Assembly (NCBI GenBank): GCA_022784645.1
Contig: JALFZG010000067.1
Coordinates: 1 to 52,557 of the forward strand
Direction: 5' to 3'
Length of the DNA stretch: 52,557 nt
Source of the DNA: Bacteroidales bacterium
GTDB lineage: Bacteria > Bacteroidota > Bacteroidia > Bacteroidales > Paludibacteraceae
Of the stretch, positions 14,684 to 24,009 are shown one piece after another (position 1 is the first letter of the stretch; each line of letters starts with the position of its first letter). Position numbers and translations under genes: made by a program. The notes under the pieces were generated by a model. It ran no database searches. It was given only the letters and a program-made list of their open reading frames with translations, and had not been told where the DNA came from.

Positions 14684-16960
14684 ATGTGTAATAGGCTCAT
14701 TCATATACTATTTGTCATTTTGGTGTTGCTCATGATGAGCTTCCCCAAGATTGTTTCCGCGCAATCGTCAGCTTCCGTAAGCTGGACGATGCATCGTGCG
14801 TATAACGACGTGCAGCAGGTGTTGCTTGCGGATGATGCCGTGTATGTGTTGTCGGCAGGAATGATTTATTCGGTAGATAAAACGACCGAAACGAGACATT
14901 TTTATACCTTGCTCGATGGGCTTTGGGGTGGCTCGATAGCACGAATGGCTTACGATAGCATCCGCGATGAGGTGCTGCTTTTTTATGAGGATGGCATGGT
15001 TGATTACCTGCATGATGGGCAGTTTAGCGGACGGGTGAAAGACCTCTATCTGAAAGAAACGACCTTGGGCAAAATGGTGCAACAAACTTGGCAAGAAAAC
15101 GATTTGCTCTATCTGGCGATGCCATATGGCATTCAGACATATCGTTTGACCGACCGCACGTTTCAAAACACCTTTTTTATCGGCGATGAAGCGGCCGCAT
15201 GGTGCGTGAGAAGCCTTTGTATGATTGGCGATACCCTTTATGCTGCTACCGATTCGGTAGTGATGAAGGCCGCTCGCAATAGCAATTTGGTGGATTATCG
15301 AGTGTGGCAACCGATGCCAGTGGTTGCCAACATGCAGCCGAAAAGTGTATCCCCGCTTCCTATACATACAGCCGATTCTTCGTTGAATACAGCCGAATCT
15401 TCGTTGCATGCTGATTCGGCGTTATTGAGCAAATCTTCTAATCTCATCGCTTTATGGGGCAACCGATTGTATCGATGGAATGGGGGAGAATGGACTGCAA
15501 TCCATTCGGAGGAGTCGTTTGCCCAACTCGCGTTTGATGGCGGTAAGGCTATTGCCATTGGAGCGGATTCATCATTTTGCGAAATTCTCGAGGATACGCT
15601 CTTACGCTATGCCTCTTCTTATCCGGTAGCCGATGCCGTGTTTGATGCTTCAGCTTCGGATTATTGGTGCGCCAGCAATCAAACCGGACTGATACATATT
15701 ATGGCGTCAGGCGAGACAACGTACGCCATCTGCAGTCCAGTCGTGAACAGCCCCTATCGCATGCGCTATTCGGGTGATGCGCTCTATGTGGTGAATGGCG
15801 GTCGATGGGCTGTGCAGCATAAGAATGCGCCATACGTGATGGTGTATGATGGGGATAGTTGGACTAATTATGTGCCGGAAAAACTCCAATCGCAAGGCAT
15901 CAAGATGCTCGACCCTATGAGTGTGGTAGCCGATACAGCCGATCCTTCGCATTATTGGCTTGCTACCTATGGTACGGGATTGTTTGAGATGCAAGGCGAT
16001 TCGATTGTGCATCATTATCATGCCCGCAATAGCGGCTTGGAAAGTGCCACATATAATGATCAACATTGGGAGCTTTATACGCGAACAGATGGTTTACTTC
16101 GAATGGAGGACGGTTCGCTATTCGTGATGAACGCCTCAATTGGCCCGAAAGTGCTGAAAGATACAGTATGGACGACCCTTCAGATTTTCGATACGTATGG
16201 GATGCTTTGTCCGTTTCATACCCCTGATCAACCGATTCACGATACGGCCCGCAATCGTATTTGGCTGCCTACCTGCCGTTTGCAAGCCGGATTAGCTTGT
16301 TTGGATTATGGCTCATCGGTAGTTGATACGGCTGATAATCGTTCGTTATTCCGCTCCGATTTCATCGGTGAAGATGGGCAGATGATTTCGCTCGAAATGC
16401 TGTATGGTTCGGGCTTGGACAAGGATGGCAATGTCTGGCTTTGCTGCCAAAATGGCCTCTATTATTTTAGTGCAAACGACGATTTTTATCAAACCAACGT
16501 GCTCCATCGATTAGGTGCGATTGGCGGTTTTAGCGAATGGTTTATGAAAGATAGTCGAGCGAACTGTCTTGTAGCCGATTCCGCCAATCGAAAATGGTTG
16601 GGTACGGATGCCCTTGGCGTATATGTTATTTCAGCCGATAACAGCTGCATAGAAGCCCACTATACGATGGATAACAGTCCGCTTCCGAGCAATTCGATCC
16701 TCTCGATTGCCGTTCATCCCACGACCAACGAAGTGATGATTGGCTCAGCGGCCGGTATTGTGAGTTATCGCGAATTGGCAGATCAGTCGGCATTGCCAGA
16801 GCAGGCAACCGCTTTGGATACGTATCAAACGGAGAAAAATACCGATGAAAAGGCGTTTCCCAATGACCCATCGGCAGCTCAAAAGATTTGGAAAGACGGC
16901 AGATTGCTGATTTTACGCGATGGTCGTTTGTATGATATGTTAGGCCGAATCGTTCGATAG
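14684..16960 (+). CDS. PorZ-like double beta-propeller protein, copy 1
   Basis: A 758-residue exported protein (signal peptide to about residue 26, ...SFPKIVSAQ). Repeated propeller-type motifs run through it (DSVVMKAARNSNLVDYRVW, HYWLATYGTGLFEMQG, RKWLGTDALGVYVIS), as in two-component-regulator propellers and PorZ. It aligns by eye with the 18259 protein along its length (WTMHRAY/WTLHSAY, VNSPYRM in both, NLVDY/NLVDF). It lacks the full immunoglobulin-like C-terminal domain and ends in a short IWKDGRLLILRDGRLYDMLG tail, which resembles a shortened T9SS tail. A Ser-rich loop around residues 227-252 arises from 21-bp repeats. It heads the operon. PorZ function is established only for P. gingivalis. 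Confidence 0.75.
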   Translation: MCNRLIHILFVILVLLMMSFPKIVSAQSSASVSWTMHRAYNDVQQVLLADDAVYVLSAGMIYSVDKTTETRHFYTLLDGLWGGSIARMAYDSIRDEVLLFYEDGMVDYLHDGQFSGRVKDLYLKETTLGKMVQQTWQENDLLYLAMPYGIQTYRLTDRTFQNTFFIGDEAAAWCVRSLCMIGDTLYAATDSVVMKAARNSNLVDYRVWQPMPVVANMQPKSVSPLPIHTADSSLNTAESSLHADSALLSKSSNLIALWGNRLYRWNGGEWTAIHSEESFAQLAFDGGKAIAIGADSSFCEILEDTLLRYASSYPVADAVFDASASDYWCASNQTGLIHIMASGETTYAICSPVVNSPYRMRYSGDALYVVNGGRWAVQHKNAPYVMVYDGDSWTNYVPEKLQSQGIKMLDPMSVVADTADPSHYWLATYGTGLFEMQGDSIVHHYHARNSGLESATYNDQHWELYTRTDGLLRMEDGSLFVMNASIGPKVLKDTVWTTLQIFDTYGMLCPFHTPDQPIHDTARNRIWLPTCRLQAGLACLDYGSSVVDTADNRSLFRSDFIGEDGQMISLEMLYGSGLDKDGNVWLCCQNGLYYFSANDDFYQTNVLHRLGAIGGFSEWFMKDSRANCLVADSANRKWLGTDALGVYVISADNSCIEAHYTMDNSPLPSNSILSIAVHPTTNEVMIGSAAGIVSYRELADQSALPEQATALDTYQTEKNTDEKAFPNDPSAAQKIWKDGRLLILRDGRLYDMLGRIVR
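15368..15430 (+). repeat. 21-bp in-frame repeats inside PorZ-like copy 1
   Basis: Two close copies (15368-15388, 15389-15409) and a diverged third, encoding TADSSLN, TAESSLH and ADSALLS. They form a low-complexity Ser-rich loop not present in the second PorZ-like protein. Confidence 0.8.
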
Positions 16961-16975
16961 AAAATTTATATTATA

Positions 16976-18253
16976 ATGCATACAACTTATAAGATTTTTA
17001 CGGTATTGATAGCAGCCATCATGGCCTTGATGGCGGTTCGATGGATTTATTTCCGCATTCTTGCAATAGCCAAAAAAAAGAATGTGGTGGATAATCCTAA
17101 TGCCCGCAAATTGCAGAAGCAACCCGTTCCGGTAATGGGCGGAATTGCCGTTTTCTTCGGTGTTTTGGCTGGTTTGCTGGTAGGTACAAGTGCCTATGCA
17201 TTGCCTTTCCTGCTTTCACACGAACCGGTCGATTTGCCTTCGTCATCGTTGCTTTCCGTATTGGCCGCTATGGGTATCATGCTCTATATGGGCGCTATCG
17301 ATGATATGATTGGCTTGAGTGCCGTAAAGCGCTTGTTGATCGAAATGGGTGTTGTGCTTGGGTTAATTATGTCGAGTGGCGGTTGTATTGATACCTTCCG
17401 CGGTATGTGGGGCGTTGGTGCGCTCAGTTGGTGGTTTGCTGTTCCGCTTACCGTCTTTGCCGGGGTGGGAATCATCAATTCCATCAATATGATTGATGGC
17501 GTCAATGGTTTGTCGTCTGGCATCTGCATGACATGTTCGATTTTGTTTGGTGTGGCGTTTATTCGTATTATGGATTGGGGAAATGCGGTTTTGGCGTTCA
17601 GTATGGCGGCTGCCCTAATGCCTTTCTTTATTCATAATGTGTTTGGTAGCAAGAGCCGCATGTTTATAGGCGATGCCGGCACGATGGTGATGGGCATTTT
17701 GATGACGTGGTTCACGATCAGTACGCTTCGCGCTCCTGCTATGACAGAATATTACACACCCGTAGTGCGTACAAACATGGTAGCGATGTGTTTGGCCATC
17801 TTATCCGTACCGGTATTCGATACCTTGCGCGTGATGATTATGCGCATGCTGAAAGGCTCTTCGCCATTTAAAGCCGATATGACGCACCTGCATCACGCGT
17901 TTATTCAAATAGGTGTTAGCCATAGCATTACTGCTTTGATTGAAATTCTAATAGATGGTGTGGTTTTTGGTGTATGGGGCGTTTGCGTGTTGCTTCGCGT
18001 GAACTTGGATTGGCAACTATACATCGTATTGATGGCGGCTTTGCTGATGGTGTGGGGAACGTATTTCTTCCTCCATTATCATACTGTTCATCAGACGGCC
18101 CTCTGGCAACGTATGACGCAAATGAGCCGAAAAACGCATTTGGGACATACGGCATGGTGGCTTCGTTTCCAAGCATTCTTGGATAGTCCGGAAGTGATTG
18201 ATCCGGATGATGAAGGGCATCATCGTTATGAGAATAACCACGAAAATGACTGA
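16976..18253 (+). CDS. WecA/MraY-family phospho-sugar transferase
   Basis: A 425-residue polytopic membrane protein of the polyprenyl-phosphate sugar-1-phosphate transferase family. Key motifs are GAIDD (Asp-Asp at 109-110), NSINMIDGVNGLSSG (catalytic Asp near 174), GDAGT (232-236) and HLHHAFIQIG near 305. It should transfer a sugar-1-phosphate, such as GlcNAc-1-P, from UDP-sugar to undecaprenyl phosphate, starting O-antigen or A-LPS synthesis. The HLHH motif fits WecA/TagO types better than MraY. It sits 15 bases after PorZ-like copy 1 and 5 bases before copy 2, so all three are co-transcribed. The C-terminal tail is charged and cytoplasmic. Confidence 0.92.
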   Translation: MHTTYKIFTVLIAAIMALMAVRWIYFRILAIAKKKNVVDNPNARKLQKQPVPVMGGIAVFFGVLAGLLVGTSAYALPFLLSHEPVDLPSSSLLSVLAAMGIMLYMGAIDDMIGLSAVKRLLIEMGVVLGLIMSSGGCIDTFRGMWGVGALSWWFAVPLTVFAGVGIINSINMIDGVNGLSSGICMTCSILFGVAFIRIMDWGNAVLAFSMAAALMPFFIHNVFGSKSRMFIGDAGTMVMGILMTWFTISTLRAPAMTEYYTPVVRTNMVAMCLAILSVPVFDTLRVMIMRMLKGSSPFKADMTHLHHAFIQIGVSHSITALIEILIDGVVFGVWGVCVLLRVNLDWQLYIVLMAALLMVWGTYFFLHYHTVHQTALWQRMTQMSRKTHLGHTAWWLRFQAFLDSPEVIDPDDEGHHRYENNHEND

Positions 18254-18258
18254 AGAAT

Positions 18259-20391
18259 ATGAAAGTGAAACTCCTCTTGATGGGGCTGCTTTTGTTAACG
18301 AATACAGCTCTTGCGCAATACGATGAGTCGTTCGCAACGGAAGACTACACAGGCATGATGAATGGGTGGACATTGCATTCTGCTTATACCAATACGCAAG
18401 AAATCGCGTATGTGGGCGGCTTGATCTATGGTTTGGCGGATGGGTCGCTCTTTTCTTTCGATCCGGAAACGGAGGAGATTCGATGCTTGAATGCGCTCAA
18501 TGGATTGAGCGGGTCGGGGATAGGACATATCATTGCCGATAACCATCAGCGACTCTTGGTGGCATATCGGGATGGCACGTTTGATGTAATAGAAGCCGAT
18601 GGCTCGATTCATACGATTACCGATTTGCAGCAGAAGCAACTGAGTGGTGTGAGCAAGTTGGCAAATGATATGTTCTTCTACAATCACGATGCGTATTTAG
18701 CTTGTGATTTTGGTGTGTTGGTGGTGAACGTACGCAAGAATGAGATAGCCGAATGGTATCAACCGATAGAAGAAGGTCATCCGATGCTGAAACAATTGCA
18801 GATTATTGGCGACTCCATTTTTGCCCAAAGTGAAACGCATTTTTATGCTGGTAAGTTGACGCAAAATTTGGTGGATTTTGCCAATTGGAAGCGATGTTCG
18901 TTAGAAGAAAGAAGTATGGATGATATTCCCGTTCATTTCAGCGCTTTTGAGCAAGTGGGCGGCTGCAATTACCACGCTTGGGGCGAGAACGGATTGATTC
19001 GGGATTGCGAGGGCGAGAAAACAACATTTCGGCCAAATGGTCCGGCCGTCAATTCTCCTTACCGCATGACGTTTGCGGGTGAGAAAATGGTGATGGTTCC
19101 GGGAGCAAGATGGACGTCGGAGTCGGCTACGAAAGCAGAGGTGATGATCTTGGAAGAGGGCAAATGGCAACATATACCATATGCTTCCATCCCTACGCCT
19201 CGCGACTTTAATTATGTATTTGATTTTACGCGGGCAGCTATCGATCCTGCTGATAAAGCGCATTTCTTCATCTCTTCGTATGGCGAGGGGTTGTATGAAT
19301 TCCGAGATAAGGAAGTTGTGAACCTATATAATATCTATAATTCGCCACTTATTTCAGCAGCACATCCTCAAACCAACTATTGCCGAGTGGATGGTGTTGC
19401 GTTTGATGGGGAAGGCTATCTTTGGATGCTGAATGCTACGAACCAAAAGGCTGTACACGTGCTCTCTCCGAATGGCGAGTGGGCTGCCATCAGTCTTCGT
19501 CAGCCCATCGAGACGCCAGGGGATGTGCTCATTGACCAAAAACGTCCGAACTACAGATGGGTGGTCAGTTGTCGTCAACCTGCAGGTATAGGGCTGATTG
19601 ATGATGGCGGAACACCGATGAATACGGCCGATGATAAGGTTATGTTTCGCTCTACTTGGATAGATAACCGCGGTTATACGATTACTCCCAGTGAGATTCG
19701 AAGCATAGCGCAAGATAGAAATGGTGCTATTTGGATTGGTACGAACGAGGGCCTCTTGATGATTCCCACATCGGTGGATTTCTTCAGTTCGAATCGTTGC
19801 ACCCGCATTTTGATTGCTCGTACGGATGGCTCCGGATTGGGCGATTTCATGCTTGGAACAGAGCAAATCAACAGTATCGCTGTGGATGGCGGCAATCGGC
19901 TTTGGATTGGCACGGCTGTTTCGGGCGTTTTCTTGATGGATATCGATCTCTTTGGCGATGAAACCAAGACGGTCAAGCATTTCACTACTAAGAATGCTCC
20001 TTTGCCCTCAAATACCATACTGAATGTGGCGGTTGACCCCTTGCAGAATGAAGTATATATCGGTACGGATATGGGGCTTGTTTCCTATAAGAGCGATGCT
20101 TCCGAACCGGAGGCGGATTTTACATCGGCTTACGTCTATCCTAATCCCGTTCGTCCGGGCTATAGCGGGCTGCTTACAATCACCGGTTTGATGGAGAATA
20201 GTATCGTTAAAATCGCGGATTCTGGCGGAAATTTGGTGTTTACCGGTCAAGCAGCCGGCGGTACTGCCGTATGGGATATGTGCGGTTATGACGGTCGCAA
20301 AGTTACTCCGGGTGTGTATCTGATTTTTTGCAATTCCGCTTCGGGGTATGAGCCGGAGGGACATAAGGCATTGAAAGTGTTGATCATGTAG
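18259..20391 (+). CDS. porZ: PorZ-like T9SS component, copy 2, with C-terminal sorting domain
   Basis: A 710-residue exported protein (signal peptide to about residue 19, ...NTALA/QYDES). Two sets of propeller motifs (GAIWIGTNEGLLMIP, NRLWIGTAVSGVFLM, NEVYIGTDMGLVSYK) are followed by a full C-terminal beta-sandwich: AYVYPNPVRPGYSGLLTITG, then IADSGGNLVF and GVYLIFC. This layout matches P. gingivalis PorZ (776 residues: two propellers plus CTD), which sits on the cell surface, binds A-LPS and assists the PorU sortase. The pairing with WecA supports a link to LPS. Naming it porZ is likely but not proven, since a paralogue lies next door. Confidence 0.82.
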   Translation: MKVKLLLMGLLLLTNTALAQYDESFATEDYTGMMNGWTLHSAYTNTQEIAYVGGLIYGLADGSLFSFDPETEEIRCLNALNGLSGSGIGHIIADNHQRLLVAYRDGTFDVIEADGSIHTITDLQQKQLSGVSKLANDMFFYNHDAYLACDFGVLVVNVRKNEIAEWYQPIEEGHPMLKQLQIIGDSIFAQSETHFYAGKLTQNLVDFANWKRCSLEERSMDDIPVHFSAFEQVGGCNYHAWGENGLIRDCEGEKTTFRPNGPAVNSPYRMTFAGEKMVMVPGARWTSESATKAEVMILEEGKWQHIPYASIPTPRDFNYVFDFTRAAIDPADKAHFFISSYGEGLYEFRDKEVVNLYNIYNSPLISAAHPQTNYCRVDGVAFDGEGYLWMLNATNQKAVHVLSPNGEWAAISLRQPIETPGDVLIDQKRPNYRWVVSCRQPAGIGLIDDGGTPMNTADDKVMFRSTWIDNRGYTITPSEIRSIAQDRNGAIWIGTNEGLLMIPTSVDFFSSNRCTRILIARTDGSGLGDFMLGTEQINSIAVDGGNRLWIGTAVSGVFLMDIDLFGDETKTVKHFTTKNAPLPSNTILNVAVDPLQNEVYIGTDMGLVSYKSDASEPEADFTSAYVYPNPVRPGYSGLLTITGLMENSIVKIADSGGNLVFTGQAAGGTAVWDMCGYDGRKVTPGVYLIFCNSASGYEPEGHKALKVLIM

Positions 20392-20455
20392 CATCATATA
20401 TGCATTCTTATTGTCTTTTTTTAATGTAAAAACTATTCACTCAAATATTAGAATT

Positions 20456-21127
20456 ATGAAAACAAGTTCAGCGTATCGAGCTCAATCGAGAGCCTCGTTA
20501 TCCAATCGATGGGGTGCAGCCGTAATTGCTACCTTGGTGTATTTTGTTATTTCAGGTGTGGTAAGCGCTGTTTTTTCAGCTCCAGCCAATGCGTTCTCAG
20601 GTATGGCCTCAGAAGGAATGGGTGGTATCCTTACGATTCTTGCATGGTGCATCACTTTGCCACTCTCGTGGGGATATTCAATTGCGATTTTGGATTATTA
20701 TCGCAATAGCGAGTGCACGGATATTCCGTTTGGCTCACTGTTTGATGGCTTCAAGCAGTATATGCGTGTGTTCGGCACGACTTTCCTCTATACGATATAT
20801 ACCTTCTTGTGGACCCTCTTGCTGATTGTTCCGGGAATTATCAAAATGTTATCGTATAGTATGACTCCTTACATTTTGAAAGATCGTCCGGATTTGAGCT
20901 ATGATGCCGCCATTGAGGAGAGCATGCGCTTGATGGAAGGACATAAAATGGCGTACTTCAAGTTGCTGTTTTCGTATATTGGATGGATATTAGTATGTAT
21001 TCTTACGCTCGGTATCGGTATCTTCTGGGTTCAGCCTTGGATGAGTGCAGCTTCTTGCGCATTCTACGAAGACTTGGTTGCAGAAGATAAGGCTAAAAAT
21101 TACCAGGTAATTGAGTCGGGAATGTAA
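20456..21127 (+). CDS. DUF975 family integral membrane protein
   Basis: A 223-residue protein starting MKTSSAYRAQSRASLSNRWG; an upstream TTG (20411) is less likely. The N-terminal amphipathic RxxAxxxLxxxW stretch, the segment LPLSWGYSIAILDYYR, the central GTTFLYTIYTFLWTLLLIVPGIIKMLSYSM and ESMRLMEGHKMAYFKLLFSY are characteristic of DUF975 membrane proteins. About five membrane segments are seen. Function is unknown. It follows PorZ by 64 bases and may be the last gene of that operon, since a hairpin comes after it. Confidence 0.85.
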   Translation: MKTSSAYRAQSRASLSNRWGAAVIATLVYFVISGVVSAVFSAPANAFSGMASEGMGGILTILAWCITLPLSWGYSIAILDYYRNSECTDIPFGSLFDGFKQYMRVFGTTFLYTIYTFLWTLLLIVPGIIKMLSYSMTPYILKDRPDLSYDAAIEESMRLMEGHKMAYFKLLFSYIGWILVCILTLGIGIFWVQPWMSAASCAFYEDLVAEDKAKNYQVIESGM

Positions 21128-21139
21128 TATAATAGCAGT

Positions 21140-21172
21140 AGAAGGCTGGTGCAAAGATAGCACCAGTCTTCT
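21140..21172 (+). terminator. Hairpin after the DUF975 gene
   Basis: AGAAGGCTGGTGC (21140-21152) pairs with GCACCAGTCTTCT (21160-21172) with one G-U pair around a 7-base loop. A T tract is lacking. Confidence 0.55.
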
Positions 21173-21323
21173 GATACTGACAGCTATGCCAAAAATTGAC
21201 CTATTTGATACTACGAATGCCGCAAAGTGACATACCCTATTGTATATCAATACGTTAGCGGAAATATTTTTAGAAAATTGGTATATTGTACATGTTTATT
21301 TTTCAAAAGTTTTTTCTTTAATA

Positions 21324-21337
21324 TTGATAATCAGCAA
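21324..21337 (+). promoter_or_regulatory. Possible FNR/CRP-type site upstream of nrdD
   Basis: TTGATAATCAGCAA matches the TTGAT-N4-ATCAA pattern at 9 of 10 positions. Its centre is about 100 bases before the predicted transcript start. Relevance to an anaerobic enzyme is suggestive only. Confidence 0.25.
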
Positions 21338-21392
21338 GTTACGAAAACCGCGTAAAAAAAGTGTGATTTTTAAAAAAATATTCGCAGAAATA

Positions 21393-21425
21393 TTTGCGGG
21401 ATTAAAAACTTTTTTATAATTTTGC
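21393..21425 (+). promoter_or_regulatory. Promoter for nrdD-nrdG
   Basis: TTTG (21393-21396), a 20-base spacer and TAATTTTGC (21417-21425). A near-palindrome CGCAGAAATATTTGCG overlaps the upstream box and could be an operator. Confidence 0.7.
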
Positions 21426-21431
21426 AGCCGC

Positions 21432-21676
21432 TTACGAAAAGAGTCTGTTTCGCACTTGAATATTGACGTGCTGATTATCTGCTGTTTACGCTGATATTTC
21501 TATATATTTATACGGAAAAACACTACGGTCTGCACCCCGATTATTCATCTCCTTCCCCTTCGTAGGCTACCTCTACCGAAAGAGGCAGCATAAGGGAAAT
21601 TTGGCTCGTTTGGTAAGCATTTGAGCTGAATTATTCATTAACATTGGTCTAACAACCCAACGAAAAATATAGAATT
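21432..21676 (+). other. Long 5' leader of nrdD
   Basis: About 245 bases between the predicted start of transcription and the ATG. It contains a small hairpin (CCTCT-N5-AGAGG region near 21571-21586) and short repeats of GCTGAT/TCTGCTG type. I do not recognise a known riboswitch; the conserved B12-box is not seen. The rest of the 21128-21676 gap holds the hairpin and promoter and no gene. Confidence 0.45.
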
Positions 21677-23884
21677 ATGATACAAACTGTACGCAAACGT
21701 GACGGCCGCATCGTCGGTTTTAATGAAGAAAAGATTAAGGCAGCTATACGCAAAGCCATGCTTGTTACCGAGAAGGGCGAAGATGAAGCATTGATTGAGC
21801 GCATTGTGGATCGTATTTCGGTTACCGGCAAAGAGATTATGTCGGTTGACGAGATTCAGGATCAGGTGGAAATGGAGCTCATGAAGTCTCCCCGAAAGGA
21901 AGTAGCCAAAGCATATATTGCATATCGTGATAAACGCGATGTAGCGCGTAAAGCGAAGACGCATGACATTTTCTTGGAGATTATCGCTGCCAAGAAAAAC
22001 GATGTGACGCGCGAGAACGCCAACATGAATGCCGACACGCCAGCCGGTATGATGATGAAGTTCGCTTCAGAATCCACCAAGCCGTTTGTGGATGATTATC
22101 TGTTGTCGCCCGAGACGCGTGATGCTGTTCGCCATAACTTACTGCATATCCATGATAAGGACTATTATCCTACCAAATCGCTCACTTGCGTACAGCACCC
22201 TCTTGATAATATTCTCAAGAATGGTTTTGAGGCGGGTCATGGCGAGAGCCGTCCGGCTAAGCGTATTGAGACTGCTTCCGTAATTGCCTGCATCAGTTTG
22301 GAAACGGCTCAGAATGAGATGCACGGTGGTCAGGCTATTCCGGCATTTGACTTCTACATGGCGCCTTACGTACGCGCATCATATATTGAAGAGGTTAAAT
22401 ATTTGGAGCAACTCAATGGTGAGGATTATTCGGATTTGTATTATGCTGAAATCAAGGATTATGTAGTAGCCGAACTCACTGGGCTCTCAGGTCGCGAGCG
22501 CATCATGCATCATGCTATCAATCGTACGGTTAGCCGTGTGCATCAAGCAATGGAAGCGTTTATCCACAATATGAATACCATCCACTCGCGTGGTGGCAAC
22601 CAGGTGGTGTTCTCTTCTGTAAACTACGGTACGGATACCTCTGCCGAGGGACGATGCATCATTCGTGAGATTTTGAAATCGACATACGAAGGAGTAGGTA
22701 ATGGTTCTACTGCGATTTTCCCGATTCAGATTTGGAAGAAGAAACGTGGTGTAAGCTATCTGCCCGAAGATCCCAACTACGATTTGTACTGCCTTGCTTG
22801 CAAGGTTACTGCTCGTCGTTTCTTCCCGAACTTCGTAAACCTCGATGCGCCCTATAATTTCAATGAGAAATGGCGTGCTGACGATCCGGAGCGTTATAAA
22901 TGGGAGGTAGCAACTATGGGTTGTCGCACCCGCGTTTTTGAAAACCGTTATGGTGATAAAACTTCTATTGGACGTGGAAATCTCTCGTTTTCAACGATAA
23001 ATATCGTACGTTTGGCATTGGAAGTGATGCATATTGAGGACTACAATGCTCGAATCAATGCATTCTTCGCTAAGCTTGATGAATTGCTCAGCGTAACGGC
23101 CAAGCAACTTGATGACCGCTATAACTTCCAGAAGACGGCTATGGCAAAGCAGTTCCAACTTGTAATGTCGAAGCTCTGGACAGGTGCTGACACGCTCAAG
23201 CCCAACGATACGATTGAGTCGGTTATCAATCAAGGTACGCTCGGTATCGGATTTATTGGTTTGGCCGAAGCGCTGATTGCACTTACTGGTCATCACCATG
23301 GCGAGTCAGAAGAAGCACAGAAACTTGGTTTGGAGATTGTAACTTACATGCGTGATCGTGCACTCGAATTCTCAGAGAAGTATCAGCATAACTATTCGAT
23401 TCTCGCTACGCCAGCAGAAGGTCTCTCCGGCCGTTTTACCAAGCGCGATAAGAAAGATTTCGGTATTATTCCGGGCGTAACGGATAAGGATTATTATACC
23501 AACTCCAACCACGTACCCGTATATTACCACTGCTCTCCGCGTCATAAGGCTGAGATTGAGGGTCCGTATCACAACCTTACCCGCGGTGGCCATATTTTCT
23601 ATGTGGAAATCGATGGCGATGCTACGCACAATCCCGAAGCCATCATGCAGATCGTGGATTTGATGGACGAATATAATATCGGCTATGGTTCGGTGAACCA
23701 CAATCGCAACCGCTGCATGGATTGCGGATATGAGGATGCAACTGAAGGTTTGACCGAATGTCCGGTTTGCCACTCGCATAATATCGATATTCTCCAGCGA
23801 ATCACGGGTTATTTGGTAGGTACTACCGATCGCTGGAACAGCGGTAAGATTGCCGAACTCCACGACAGAATCGTTCATAAATAA
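21677..23884 (+). CDS. nrdD: Anaerobic (class III) ribonucleoside-triphosphate reductase
   Basis: A 735-residue glycyl-radical enzyme. The N-terminal ATP-cone (MIQTVRKRDGRIVGFNEEKI) occupies about the first 95 residues. The catalytic barrel follows, with the C-terminal Zn site CMDCGYEDATEGLTECPVCH and the glycyl-radical motif RITGYLVGTTDRWNSGK (radical Gly near 711). It reduces ribonucleotides to deoxyribonucleotides without oxygen, using formate or a thiol system. It fits an anaerobic gut or rumen lifestyle. The activase gene lies 125 bases downstream; a small CCCGAT-gaa-ATCGGG hairpin sits between them. Confidence 0.97.
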   Translation: MIQTVRKRDGRIVGFNEEKIKAAIRKAMLVTEKGEDEALIERIVDRISVTGKEIMSVDEIQDQVEMELMKSPRKEVAKAYIAYRDKRDVARKAKTHDIFLEIIAAKKNDVTRENANMNADTPAGMMMKFASESTKPFVDDYLLSPETRDAVRHNLLHIHDKDYYPTKSLTCVQHPLDNILKNGFEAGHGESRPAKRIETASVIACISLETAQNEMHGGQAIPAFDFYMAPYVRASYIEEVKYLEQLNGEDYSDLYYAEIKDYVVAELTGLSGRERIMHHAINRTVSRVHQAMEAFIHNMNTIHSRGGNQVVFSSVNYGTDTSAEGRCIIREILKSTYEGVGNGSTAIFPIQIWKKKRGVSYLPEDPNYDLYCLACKVTARRFFPNFVNLDAPYNFNEKWRADDPERYKWEVATMGCRTRVFENRYGDKTSIGRGNLSFSTINIVRLALEVMHIEDYNARINAFFAKLDELLSVTAKQLDDRYNFQKTAMAKQFQLVMSKLWTGADTLKPNDTIESVINQGTLGIGFIGLAEALIALTGHHHGESEEAQKLGLEIVTYMRDRALEFSEKYQHNYSILATPAEGLSGRFTKRDKKDFGIIPGVTDKDYYTNSNHVPVYYHCSPRHKAEIEGPYHNLTRGGHIFYVEIDGDATHNPEAIMQIVDLMDEYNIGYGSVNHNRNRCMDCGYEDATEGLTECPVCHSHNIDILQRITGYLVGTTDRWNSGKIAELHDRIVHK

Positions 23885-24009
23885 ATCGAATTGGCAGAGC
23901 CTCTTCTTCGATGAAATGAGCAGATTTGCTTTATTTCGGTTCGAAGTATCGGGCAATATTCCAAACAGTAAATACCCGATGAAATCGGGCCGATAAAAGA
24001 AATCAACTT

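Noticed and set aside
21432..21676. Cobalamin riboswitch ahead of nrdD
   Set aside because: The B12-box (GCCACTG-type) is not found, and class III reductase does not use cobalamin.
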